Shown piece after piece: positions 34,223-45,866 of a DNA stretch of 64,000 nucleotides. The stretch is from Lactifluus volemus (Eukaryota; Basidiomycota; Agaricomycetes; Russulales; Russulaceae). The translations under genes and the position numbers were made by a program. The notes under the pieces are model-generated. The model made no database searches, was not told the origin of the DNA, and saw only the letters and a program-made list of their open reading frames with translations. Position 1 is the first letter of the stretch. Each line of letters begins with the position of its first letter. The stretch covers positions 744,001 to 808,000 of the forward strand of contig WTXI01000009.1 of NCBI GenBank assembly GCA_022376515.1, read 5' to 3'.

Positions 34223-35178
34223 ATGAACTCACTTTACACGCTCGGCGTACGACAATCAAGCTCCATACAAGCGGATCTAGACCGTCTTCGTGGCGGTGAC
34301 ACTTCCGCCTCACTGCTAGGTCTCATTCTTTCACATCGTGGATACTCCAATGCCTGACTTGTGTCAGGCCAAATATCAGCTTCCCTCGCGGGCATGAGCA
34401 GGACGATTGACGATTACGATGCTATGGCACGAAGAGAGATCATCAAGGCAAAGCAAGAAAAGGCCACCTCGTACGTTTTCACCCCTTCAGAACACGTGTC
34501 GTGTACCTAACGTCAAAACAGGCGAGTACAAAAGTTCAAGAGCGACTATGCCGAGTTTCGGAAAGAGTTTGAGCGTATCAAGGAAGAGGTGAGAGCCGTT
34601 ACCTCTAACCTTTTTATAAAAAAAAACCATTTCTCATTTGGCCCCGTCACGACCAGCGCGCAACCGCTCAACGCGCCGAGCTCTTTTCCACAAGCACCGG
34701 CACGCCTCTCACACCAGACGCCACCCGACGACGCTTTGCCCCACCACCATCTTCTTCCTCCTCTACATTCGCACGTCCAAACAGCAACGAGTCTTCGGAA
34801 AACCCGTTCCACGGTGGGCTTTTGGGCGCGAGCCGAGAGCAACACGCCCTGCACGAGCACACTTTCTTGGAGGGTGCCGAGGCGCGACTGGACGACTTTC
34901 TCGCGCAGGCCGTGAGGTGCTTGATAGCCTTGTGGATCAACGCGCCGTGCTCAAAGGCACGCAGCGTCGCCTTCGCGATGCCGCCAATACCCTGGGTCTC
35001 AGTAGAGACGTCATTGGTTGGATCGAGCGGAGAACGTGCGTATCTCAAATTCCTACCCTGTGGTTTGTGCGTTGACGTAAAGTCGTCGGTCTCTAGCACG
35101 CAGGACATGTACATCTTCTGGGCTGGAGCCCTGTTCACGTTTTTCTGTTTCTACTTGATATGGAGGTATTTCGGCTGA
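34223..35178 (+). CDS. BOS1: ER-Golgi SNARE Bos1 (membrin/GOSR2 family), one apparent one-base deletion
   Basis: Join(34223..34319, 34368..34470, 34522..34588, 34657..35035, 35097..35178), about 242 residues after allowing for the indel. The N-terminal helix starts MNSLYTLGVRQSSSIQADL. A Qb-SNARE helix ends in LGLSRDVIGWIERRT. It is followed directly by a C-terminal transmembrane anchor (MYIFWAGALFTFFCFYLIWRYF) in the last exon. Bos1 is the SNARE on ER-derived COPII vesicles for fusion with the Golgi. At about 34909 one G is missing (coding text changes frame between DDFLAQ and REVLDSL). Introns are 48-68 nt with clean GT-AG ends. It is convergent with the gene at 35325-37915. Confidence 0.88.
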
Positions 35179-35324
35179 CGATGTTATGCGCACACATGCT
35201 GTATTTTATTTGCCTCTTGTCCCACTCCTGGCTAATGACATGAACCCTACATATACACCATTTTCTTTGAAAGACGTAAAACGTCCCCGTTTGAATACAC
35301 TGTGACACTTCCGAGGTACGTTCT

Positions 35325-37915
35325 TCAAAACTCAACATCCTCGGGGGCCCACGCCCCATTAGGTCCGCCCTCCGGAACCTCAACTTCTAGTATCGGCTGA
35401 GCATCCACCCATTGCTTGGCTTTATGCTTCCGGGCCCGTCCAGGCTTCTTCCCTACTTTCTTCGCGGCTGCCTGGGCCGTAGCGATCGGATCACCCCACC
35501 GGGTACCGTCATACGACGGAAAATTTGTTTGTGCAGACGAAGACGCGGACGAGACAGCCGTGCTCGAGGTGCTGCGCGCGTCGGACGAAACCGGTTTACG
35601 CCGACCCGCCGCGGGAGAGTATTGTGATTGTGATTTCGATTTTTTGGATTGCGCCCCGAGGGCGGTGACTGCGGCCGTGGTCAAGTCAACTACTGGGCCC
35701 GAGGTGGCCTTGGCGAAAGAGGCGGTAGTGCGGACGCTCATCAGGCTGCGCTGTCCTGACGACGATGTAGAGCGCCGGGAGATGTTGGTGGTGCTGGTGA
35801 CTGCAGTGGTGCTCGTTCGCGCGCTCATGACGCTCCTCATTTCGTCTCTTTCTCCATCCGTCTCTTCATTCTCGTCGTCGTAGTCTTCGCCCGCAACGGA
35901 CATGGAGCAGCGTAGGTCTTCGTCATCTTCGTCGTTTTCGTGATCCTTAGGCGGACGCGCGCTGTTTGTCGACCCGCTTGGGCTGGCTGGCGGGAGAGAA
36001 GGTTCCCGGCTTGCGTTGCGTTCGTCTATAAGGGAAAGCGTAGTGTTAGATGTTTGTTTTTTTGCCGTTGGCAAGGTGCTCACCTCGAGTGCGTATGGGG
36101 CCTCCTTCGGTCCCAGTGCTTTCATCGCTGCTATCGTCGCTCACACTATGCCCCATCCTGGGCGTATTCCCATAGCGTGGTAACGAGTCCTTGTCGTTTT
36201 CTGCATTGTCTTTGGGCTTCCTTTTCGACTTCTTTGCTAGCCACTTCTGCTTGTCTTCCTCCCGCTTTTTCTTCTCTATTTCCTTGCGCACACCGAACTC
36301 GAACGCCGCGCGTGCCTTGCAAATACCGGGGCTGCACATCGGCCCATGCTCATCACAGATCCACTCTTCCTTTCCTTTTTCATCTTTATTCGCTTTCTTC
36401 ACCCTCCTGATTCTCGTCGGGGCTTCCTGTCGCGGGTCATTGTACCCAGGCCACAAATTTTCGTAGTCGCCCTCGGGATGCTCGTCTTGCACACACCCCC
36501 GCCCTCTGGCGGCACTGCTCTTGGCCAAAGTGGGTAACGGCACGTCGCCAAAGAGGTCGCCCATGGCAGCTGCCATTGTTCTTTTCGGCTTATCTTCTTC
36601 GTAGTACTCGTATTGCTGGGTGGGATCAATCGGACCACCTGGATCACGCTCAAAGCCTTGTGGCGGGGACTTGTATCCGTCAGAACGGAGACTGCCGGAA
36701 ACGCTGGAAGAAGTGGGAGTAGGGGGCGCGGAGACCTCATCACTCCAATTGAAAGATTGATAGGGGCCTATCTCCGGAAGTGGCTGCTTGATTCGGGGGG
36801 TCAGACGCGATGCAAAGCCGGGTGGAGTTGCGGGGGCAGGGGTAGAGGCGTTGGATGACCCTGTGCTGGTGCGTTGAGGGCTGTTGATGGCGCTGCCCGC
36901 GCGCGATGATGCGAAAGAGGACGTAGAAGATGGAGTGGAAGGAGGTCCGCGTTTGACTGAAAAATAAATAAATATGGAAGCCACTGATGCGAAAAAAGAA
37001 AACGCGTACAAGCATTCTGACTGGCGCGGTAATTGGCCATGGCCGAGACAGGCGTAGGAGGCGGTGGCGACTGAGCGTTTCTAGAACCGGAGTTCGTGGT
37101 CGAGGCGGTGCCACCCTGGGTAACTTTTTTTCTACCGTCCCTGGATAATGGTGTAGTTGTTCCCGGGGTGGCATCGCCATTTCTAGCTGCTAACCATGCT
37201 GGGGAACCAACTAGAGGACAATATTAAAGATGCCGGGAATGAGGCTGAGGGTGCGTCGTACCTACGGGTGGCGGCGGACGGGGTGGGGCGGGAAAGACGC
37301 TTTGAGGTAGCGGACGACACAATGGCTCGCCAGTCTTTGCCTCTGAGGGTACGTCACAGTATGTGGTTTGAGGGTACGGGTACCTGATCTTTCTAGAGAA
37401 GGAGAATGTGAGCGCTGCGCTGTCTGCCAGTGACTGATTAATACTTACAAATTCTGTTTGCTCCAACCCTCGAACCAATAACCCTGGATGTCCACGCGTT
37501 TCCAACCATATTTCTGTACAGCGCGACCCGAATTGTGAGCACACCAGAATATTTTGGACGACTTGTCCGACTCTTCCGGCGTCGGATTCAACAGAAACTT
37601 TGACCAAGAATGCATTCCCAATAAATCATTGAATCGGTCAAAGTCTCGATCGACTTCGATGATGATCATACTTGGTGACTACAGTAGTATCCACCCAATT
37701 TAGTAAATTGACATGGCTCGAGGTCGAACACTCACCGCAGGTTTGTGATACATTGCCAGTAAAACATCCTTGTCTGCGCAGCATGCCAACCAGAGCGCGA
37801 GCGTGCGCCGGTCCGCGTGCAAGTCCAAGTTGGCATTTAGTGGATAGGGATGAACGACGGTTAGATATCGCGGCTCGTCATCCGGTGGCGGCGGCGTCTT
37901 GATACGTTTCGGCAT
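35325..37915 (-). CDS. Unnamed conserved fungal protein A with C-x2-HG-x-MCSPGIC motif, six exons
   Basis: Complement(join(35325..36025, 36084..36956, 37010..37210, 37262..37392, 37449..37678, 37736..37915)), 771 residues, all exons in phase. The N-terminal 180 residues look folded (PKRIKTPPPPDDEPRYLTVVHPYPL, DRRTLALWLACC, FDRFNDLLGMHSW, GYWFEGWSK). A Ser/Thr/Pro-rich linker follows, then an acidic stretch ending at CDEHGPMCSPGICKARA, followed by a Lys/Glu helix. The C-terminal 230 residues are disordered and end ILEVEVPEGGPNGAWAPEDVEF. The motif could bind metal (inference). I know no function. Paralogues B (54022-55774) and C (63064 to window end) share exons 1-5 but lack the last exon. The acceptor of exon 3 could be 9 nt downstream. 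Confidence 0.75.
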
Positions 37916-39326
37916 TCTTCAGACTCAGCGGCCAGCTACCGCGGGCCCAGGCAGAGTATAGAGAAAGTACTTTGGGGGGTCAACAAAGTAAAGACAGCTT
38001 GGAATACGCAATTTAAAACTGTGGACAGGGACGATCATCGATAAGCGATAACCGCAACTCTTATACTCTATAAGGTTTTCTTTAAAGAAGAATAACATAT
38101 GATATCCAATACGCCGTCTGCAGTTCGCAATCCAAGCTTGCTTCGACCACGACTTCAGTTGTACAATAACTCCTCTACTTGTTATGTATACAAGCTCGAT
38201 AATACAACGTCATCGGATACTAACCTAGCGCCTCTCAAGTCGCTTATTAGATAGAAAGGACGCAACGAAGTGGCACCCTTTGACCTAGACCAATTCCCGA
38301 TAAAGAGGGAACCTCTCGATGCGCAGTTTGACGTGACCCAGTCAGGCAATAATCTACCCGCGAAGGAATTGGCGCACAGAGCTTCTTGGCCAGGCCAGTC
38401 GGTTGCACAACGATCCGCTCCTGCGTAATGCATGTATCGAGATATTCAGCGAATGCGGATGCGATGGGATACTGTAGTGCGCTGGTAGGACAACCTCATA
38501 ATTTCCCGCTCTACTGCATGTTGCCCTCGCTGCCGTATGACTCGTCACGACGGCGACAATAGAGTGGCCACGATGCGCAACTCGCAGCTCATTGATCACG
38601 TTTAGTTTCGTGCATGTCAGCTGCGGTTGCGGAGTTGACGCGGCATGTTTCCGAGTTCGGCCTCGTGGGTGCAAAGGGAAGAAAGATGATCACGCGATGA
38701 ACTCTCTTTGGGCACGAACAATAACGAATGTGGGTAGTGACCTGGTAGACCACCGTCGGATGACGTTCATCAGCAATCCACAAGGTAGACGCGCTGACGG
38801 GTGGTGGTTCAATTAGTGTTATGTAGTGCCATATATAGCGGGAGCACGTAACTCAGTGCAGGATGCGGAACAAGAGAGAAACTCGCAACTAACGGAACGG
38901 AGGCAATCCAGCTGTTGGTGAGTGTGGTGGTGATGATGTATTATTGTTCGAGTGACAGGTTGTGAAGGCGTGTTGCAGCAATCACTGGCAATAGCAGCCG
39001 CGATGGCAAATTGCTGCCAGGACACGTCCAAGCAGACGAGCCACCTCACTTGATACATAGTGCGCCATACGCCGTAGAACAAAAAATTGATCCAAGTGCG
39101 ATCAGTGTTGCGTAGTAGATGTACAAGTACGAACGAGAGTTTCTCGTTAATAGTAGGACACGGCCCTGTAATGCATTGAAAAGTATACAGCGACTCGGAC
39201 GCGCAGGCGGAGTATCAAGAAACCATCACCCTCATGCACGTGTGGGGCCCACCTGCCGAACTTCTCCGATGACGCATCTCATGACCCCAATTCCTTTCCA
39301 CCGCTACACTCAAGTCTCGTCCTCAT
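37916..39326. other. Intergenic, no gene seen
   Basis: 1.4 kb upstream of gene A and downstream of the first BTB gene. Short open frames occur on both strands without domains. No RNA gene or strong repeat was seen. Confidence 0.5.
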
Positions 39327-41313
39327 TCAGACAAAAACCAATTGTATCTGCAAATGTTTATTTCCAAGGAATCTCTAGAAAAGTGGATGGGGGACTTGCC
39401 TCATCCAGCGCTCCTGTTAGCTTATGTTCCAACTCCACGCAGTACTTCTCCCCTTCGAGAGTGTGAGTCATCAAACAGGTGCACCCACCCGAAGTTCGGA
39501 CATGCGCCCAGAGAGCCTCAAAGTATTTATCACGAATATTTGAAGGGTTGAGGAGCGGTTTCGTAAAGACCTCCTCCAGTTCTCCAATCTGCTGCTTAAA
39601 CAGGTTATGCAACCACGAGGGGAGAGTGGGAATAAGATGTTGATAATCGGAACTTGATCTTGAATATCGCTGGGGCGGTTCATTTAATTTGGAGCAAGAT
39701 TTCCAGATTTTTGATGGGCCATTTCGAATGTCAAGGAAAGATTCGAGGCATGAGACGAGGCGGTCTCGACAGGACTTCCTAAACCTGGCAAGTTCGCACA
39801 GTGCCCAACCTTCAACCAGTCTCAATCCATTCCCTAGAAATTCAAACGTCAAGGGGTGATTGAGAGTAAGACGAGCCGCAGTTTGTGCTTCAGGAAGGAG
39901 CCTGTTCTTGTTCGCAACAGTAAATACTGAGGCCTCAGCCCCAATTGGTGCAAGCAAATTTCTCCTGCAGACCTCGGCGCGGATGGCGGACTGAATGGTG
40001 AGCATTTCGTATTTCTGGGCAGTAGCGAGCAGGGCCAAAACGTCACTGTAAGATGAAGGTATCTCGGAAGGAATTGGGTACAGGACAGTGATGAGGGCCC
40101 GTAATATGTTCGCCTTCTCAGGTACTCGCACCACAGGAAGTCCATTTACGAATGTTTGCGAAATGGAAGGCTGAGGGAGCGAAAATATATCCCTGAAAAT
40201 TTGCGATGAGGACGCTAAGATCGACTTATGGAAGGGAAAGCTGGCGTCATCAGATGACAGAATAATGACATCTGCCCCGGTTGTGTCTAAGCATTCTGGC
40301 AGAGGAAAAGATTGCCACATGACCCCGAGCCGGAGAGACCAGTTCTTCTTCAACCCTGGCCTGAGCCGTCGGTGTGGGTTGCCATGAGAGGGTGGATTCG
40401 GCCTGTGAAAATTGTGTATGTACGTGACTCCGTCTATATCAAAGACACTCACCCTTTTCATACTTTGTTGCACGACATCAGTAAGGGCTGACCAGAATGC
40501 ATGTATAGTCTGGCTTGGTATGCGTGAGCAACATTGGCAATATGTGACGATAATGTGGCTCGCTAATGTGGTCTGAAATTCGGCGGGATCAAAGAAAGAG
40601 GGGGTATATGCTATGGAACAAATGTAATCATCGAGCCATTTTGGGAGAATCCCAGTGAACGCAACACAGTTCAGACCAGCTAGCGTGCCGTGTGCACCGG
40701 ATGTTCTAAATTCTAGAATGTCAGATGAGATATTGGCTTGGACTCCACGGTGATATTCCCAAAGCTCATAGAGATGGGCGCCTGGCACGACGTCGAGCTT
40801 GTCTTCGAGCTTCTCAATGGTCAGTATATATTTCAATGTGATTCGTGCCGCCTGCGCTGCCTCTTGAAAGAGTACATGCTTCCGCGCAAGTGAATACACA
40901 TGGAAAGCGTTCTCTCGACGGATAAAAGGTGGTCTTGTAGAGAGATCGTTCCCCGTATGTGATTCAAGATGGAGTTCATTTGGTACTTTTGGGCCGCCGA
41001 TAAGAGCTCTATGGTTTCTTCGACTGTGATAGGAAGAGCGGTGACACGGGGAAGATGAAGGTGAGGAGGCTGGAGAGAATCGCGCCGCTATCAGACATCT
41101 TCACAACCGGGAGGGTGTCCCAACATCTGGAGGGATGGCGGCCTCTTGTATGAGCCTTTTGAGCACTGGAGAGCTCCTGATTAAATAAAGCTTTAACACC
41201 CGAAACTCTTGGGAGTCGCAGGAACGGAGAATGATATCTGCATCGGGATCGTCAAATGAATTGTTATTAGACCCATTTGAGGTCCCTTCAGATGTAGCAG
41301 GTGATGTAGCCAT
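39327..41313 (-). CDS. Double-BTB/POZ protein 1
   Basis: Complement(join(39327..39347, 39400..40402, 40453..41313)), about 630 residues. BTB domain 1 (DDPDADIILRSCDSQEFRVLKLYLIRS) is near the N-terminus. BTB domain 2 (TTGADVIILSSDDASFPFHKSILASSSQIF) follows the 50-nt first intron. An all-helical tail with TSGGCTC and EGEKYCVELE segments completes it. Architecture, introns and sequence match BTB genes 2 and 3. The final intron (39348-39399) has an AG|GCAAGT donor and leads to a 7-codon last exon. Single-base losses break the frame near 41112 and 40928, and between the intron and BTB 2. BTB domains mediate dimerisation and often Cullin-3 binding; the role here is unknown. Confidence 0.7.
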
Positions 41314-42555
41314 GGGATAGATAGGATCCGTGATGAATATAACTAGCCTGCAGTAGCCAGGCTCTGGTTGAGATAGGTCACGGTGCAACAACAGACCAGG
41401 GCCAAGGGTATGTAGGCACAGACTTGAGCGTCAAATTCCCAAGCGTTATGTAGTTGCTTGATTGTTCATAGAGGTTGATTGAGCACACCCAACACGAGTT
41501 CAAGAAGCAGAACAGTGACACGCGAAAGTTATTGAGGTGGCGCCAGCCGAGTCATCTGACTCGACTTCGCTGAGTCATCCACGTGACCCAAGCATACGCA
41601 TCTTTCAAGTCACCTTTCCGAGTCGCTGTCAGGCTCCTTCGAAGGAAACGCGACCATCCTGTGAAGCATTCTGAGGGTGTGCGCGTCCTCAAAGTCACCT
41701 TTTTGTCTTCCTTTGTTTCCGTGTCCTGTCCTTGCCTCAGTTACGAGTCGCGTTTTCTGACCTTTAGACTGCGATTCAAGCTGCGATTTGACCCACTCAC
41801 TAGCCCACTCAGTTTGCATTCTTACTTTCGTCGAACGTTTCGATAGCTGTACTTCTGATATGTACCAGCACTTAAAGACCCTAAATGTACACCGAAGAGC
41901 AGCGAACCACCGCCTCTAATTTCTCGTTCTTGTTTCTGATTCTCAACCCTCTCCGCCATCATCGGCGTGACTGACCATTTCGCATTCATCCATAGCCTCC
42001 AAGTCTTTGCTACCGCAATCTCTTGATCGTGCTCCGTCACCGCCTGCTTGCTCCCGCTTCTTCACTGTCGTGGACGTCGAGGTCCGCCCATAGTGAAGGG
42101 AGAGATCATGGACCCAGTCAGGTAATATTCTGCACATGCTTACGATTAGCGACCCGTGCTGCTTTGCCCGTCGTTGCACAAAAACCCGCTCCTATGCGAC
42201 AGCATGAGGATCGTATTCGATATCCCAGTTCGCCCAGGCACGCCCAGATCTTCAGCGGGACACTCCGAAGCCACGTGCACGCTACTCTCCCCTGTCCCGA
42301 ACTCATAACTGCCTGTACGTGCGAGGTACCGCAGCGTAGCGTATTTTCTGCATAGATTTCTACATGCGCAGGTTCTCGATTATTCCAAATCGCGCGTTCC
42401 TGGTACTCCAGGTCCCGACTAGATGCCCACGCACAATTGTTTTTAGCCCGGCCCCTCAGCTCTTTGTTATACCGTTGCAACTTCTGTCTTTAATAGCTAA
42501 CAACAACTTGGACAACATCTATGTGCTGCGTTTACGACTTCATAGAACCAGCCCC
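41314..42555. other. Intergenic upstream of BTB gene 1
   Basis: Contains TGACTCGACTTCGCTGAGTCA at 41558-41578 (see promoter finding). The rest shows no supported gene. Confidence 0.5.
41558..41578. promoter_or_regulatory. Paired TGACTC/GAGTCA site upstream of BTB gene 1
   Basis: Two half-palindromic Gcn4/AP-1-type sites in inverted orientation, about 245 bp upstream of the start. The same 21-mer occurs upstream of BTB gene 2. Confidence 0.55.
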
Positions 42556-44521
42556 TCATTCAGACAACATAAGTTGTACCTGCCGATATTGGTTGCCATG
42601 GAATCCCTTGAGAAGTGAATGCGTGACTTGCCTCGTCTACCGCACCTGCTACTTTCTGTTCCAACTCACGCAATACTTCTCCCCTTCCAGAGCATGAATC
42701 GTCGAGCAGCTGCACCCTCCTGAAGCTTGGATATGCACCCTGAGGGCCTCTAAGTAACTTTCACGATGCTTGAAGGGTTGGGAGCGGATTGGTGAAATTT
42801 TCCTTCAGTAGTCTGATCTGTTGCATGAATAGGTCACGCAACCATAAGGAAAGAGTAGGGCCGGTAGTAGGCCGGCCAAAGCCAAAGAAATGTGGTAGGG
42901 CGACGCTTCTAAGTTGGAACAAGATCTCCAAACTTTCGATGGGCCGTTTCGAGTGTCGAGGAATGATTGAAAACACGAGACCAGGCTGTCTCGACAGGAC
43001 TTTCGAAACTTGGCGAGGTCACGCAGCGCGCAACCTTCGAATCGCTTCAAAGCCGGTCCAAGAAATTCGAATGTCAAAGGGTAATTTAGAGTAAGACGAG
43101 CTGCAGTTTTCGCCTCGGGTAAGAGATTATTCTTGCTTGAAAGGCATATGCTGAAGCCTCAGCCCCAATTGGTGGAAGTTTCTGGCTGGCCAAGGCACGG
43201 ATGGAGGACTGGGCGGCGAACATATCGTACTTCTGGGTAGCAGCGAGCAACGCCAAAACCCCGCTGTAACGTGAAGGTATCTCAGAAGGAATTGGATATA
43301 GCACGGTGACGAGAGACCGAAAAATTTCTGCCTTTTCAGATACGTGCATCACAGGAAGCCCATTTACGAATGTTTTCGGATCGTAAGCCCGATGTGACAA
43401 AGTTTCTGTGAGTATTTGTGATGAGGATGCTAAGATCGACTGGTGGAGGGGAAAATAGACGTTGTCGGATGACCGAACAATGATATCTGCTCCGCTTGTG
43501 TCTAAGCATGTTGGCAGAGGCAAGGCGGTTGGAGGATTGTCAATATGTCCTCGAGCGGCCGGTTTTTCCCAGAGAGCCGACTCGGCCTGTACGAGTTGTC
43601 AGTTTATCCGCTTGAGTCACTCATGGGACCCTGTCTATAGAAAAGATACCCACCTTTTTAATACTCCCATGAACAAATTTATTAAAGGCAGACAAAATGC
43701 AGCTACCGTCTGGCTGGGTATGCTTTTGCAAAAGGTGCATTGCGTGCTGTCATTGTGGCGTGCCAATGCGGTCTTGAACTCTACGAGATCAAATGAAGAG
43801 GACGCTTCTGCTGTAGAACAAATGTAATCATCGATCCAGTGTGGGAGAATCAGAGCCGCACTGAGCTCAACACATTTGAGGCCAAGCAGCGTGCCGCGTG
43901 CACGGGATGTTCTAAATTCTAGAATATCCGCTGAGATATTGGCTTGGACTCCATGGTGATATTTCCAGAGCCCATAGAGGTAGGCACCTGGCATAATGTC
44001 GAGCTTTCCTTCCAGCTTCGCAGTATTCAGAGGGTAATTCAATGTAATTCTGGCCGCCTCGGCAACCTCCTGACGAAGTTCATGCTTCCGTGCAAGAGAA
44101 TATACATGAAAAGCATTTTCTTGATGGATGAAAGGTGGGTCCTGTAGAGCAATCGATCCCCGTATGAGACTCAGGACGGAACTCATTTTGTACCCTTGTG
44201 CCGCCGAGAGGAGCTTGATGGTTTCTTCGACAGTGTGGGAAGAGTGGGTGACATGGGGAAGATAAAAGTGAAGAGGCTGGAAAGGATCGCGCCGCTATAA
44301 AACATCTTCACAACTGGGAGAGGCGTCCCAGAACCTGGAGGGACGGTGGCCTCTTGTATCAGCCTTTTGAGCACTGGAGATCTCCTGATTATAGAAAGCT
44401 TTAACACTCGAAACTCTCGGGAGTCGCAGGAACGGAGAATGACATCTGCGTCGGGATCGTCAAAAAAATTGTTATCAGATCCATCTGAGGTCCCATCAGA
44501 TGTAGCAGGTGACGTAGCCAT
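42556..44521 (-). CDS. Double-BTB/POZ protein 2 (frame broken several times)
   Basis: Complement(join(42556..42579, 42632..43586, 43654..44521)). It has the same two-BTB architecture and intron positions as its neighbours, including the GC-AG last intron (42580-42631) and an 8-codon last exon. Coding text changes frame near 44240 (between PMSPTLP and the TVEETI-like segment), around 43140 (after SAYAF), and again near 42880. With at least three breaks it is either a pseudogene or the most error-affected of the set. Promoter and first 100 codons are highly similar to BTB gene 1. Confidence 0.65.
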
Positions 44522-45866
44522 GGGGTAGTAGATAGGATCGGTGATCAACATAACTAGTGGTTTGCAGTAGCCACTGGCAAAACTCTGGTTGAGATAGGTT
44601 ACGGTGCAACAACAGACAGACCAGGGCCAAGGGTATTCATGCACACACGTAAGCGTCAAATCCCCAAGCGTGATGTGATTGCTTGATTTGTTCATTGAGC
44701 ACCAACACGAGCTTGAGAAGCTGAACAGCCTGACAATAAGGCGTCGTGTGTTGTGACTCGACTTCGCTGAGTCAGCCGCGTGACCCATTGCGTTCTTTGA
44801 TTCGGCCGCGTACGGCGTACCGGATTTTTAATTCGCCTTTCTCCGTTTTCCTTGGTTTTCGGCTTCATATGATTCTCGGGCTTCCTCTAGTACCACAACC
44901 CCTACTTTCCAAAATGCTGTTTTCCTGTGCCCTTGCCTCAGTTACGAGTCGCGTTTTCTGTCCTTGCCGTTACTAGTAGACCGCGATTTTTGTCGAGGTA
45001 ACCTAGAAGTAAACACGGTCAACACGACAAATACGGGAATGTATAGTCTCAAAGTATCCATAGCTCTCGGCCAACTCTGCCTGCCATTACTCCAACTTTT
45101 TCAGTACGACACAATGTTGGCGCCGCCGACCATCGATCATCGGGGTGCTTCACCCGACCGCCGCATCCTCCTTGCCAACCGAAATTTGCCTCGCTGGCCT
45201 GGCTCATAATTACATTTTTGATTTGTAGCTATGCGTGGCCGACGTGAGTAGCGACGCGTTCAGTTTGGACTGAAGGTTAAGGTAACAACTGCTATTGGGT
45301 ATGATGACTACTGTGACTGATCGAAAGGTATGTAGTGGCTTCTCACGCCTATAACGAAATGCCATGAGCGTGCGACCAATCTACCAGATTCTTCAGCTGA
45401 CTCGGAGAATCTCAGAAGAGTAGGGTACAATACCTTTATGAAAATGTAGGGGCGAGCCTGCGAGTTGCAAAAGGGAAAAATTAAAGTCTGGATATGTTAC
45501 GGGGCATAGCACACAGTCCGAGACAAGGGAGGTAAAGTGGGGGAAAATGCAACGGAGCTGCCGTAAAAAGAGAACAAAGAGACGTGAAGCACGCGTGCTA
45601 AAGGGAGCTAACACAAGGCACGTAACAGTAACCCATACAATGAAAGGTAATAGACATAAGGCGAAGCCACAGAGTCAAGACGGAGGCGTGGTGACGGGGG
45701 TAGCGTCACAGTGCGCGCGGCGGGGCAAAGGGTACGACTTTGTGGCGCACCGGTTGTCCAGGATCGTTACTGAGATAATGGCGATGACGAGGCGAGAATG
45801 AACGGAGAAAGGGGAGAACCAGCAATTGAAAGAGGTAGAGACGCGGCAATAGTTACGCGGACTACA
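44522..45866. other. Intergenic upstream of BTB gene 2
   Basis: Holds the second TGACTCGACTTCGCTGAGTCA element at 44755-44775. About 44620-44980 resembles the matching region upstream of BTB gene 1. No supported gene. Confidence 0.5.
44755..44775. promoter_or_regulatory. Paired TGACTC/GAGTCA site upstream of BTB gene 2
   Basis: Identical 21-mer to 41558-41578, about 235 bp upstream of the start codon. Confidence 0.55.
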
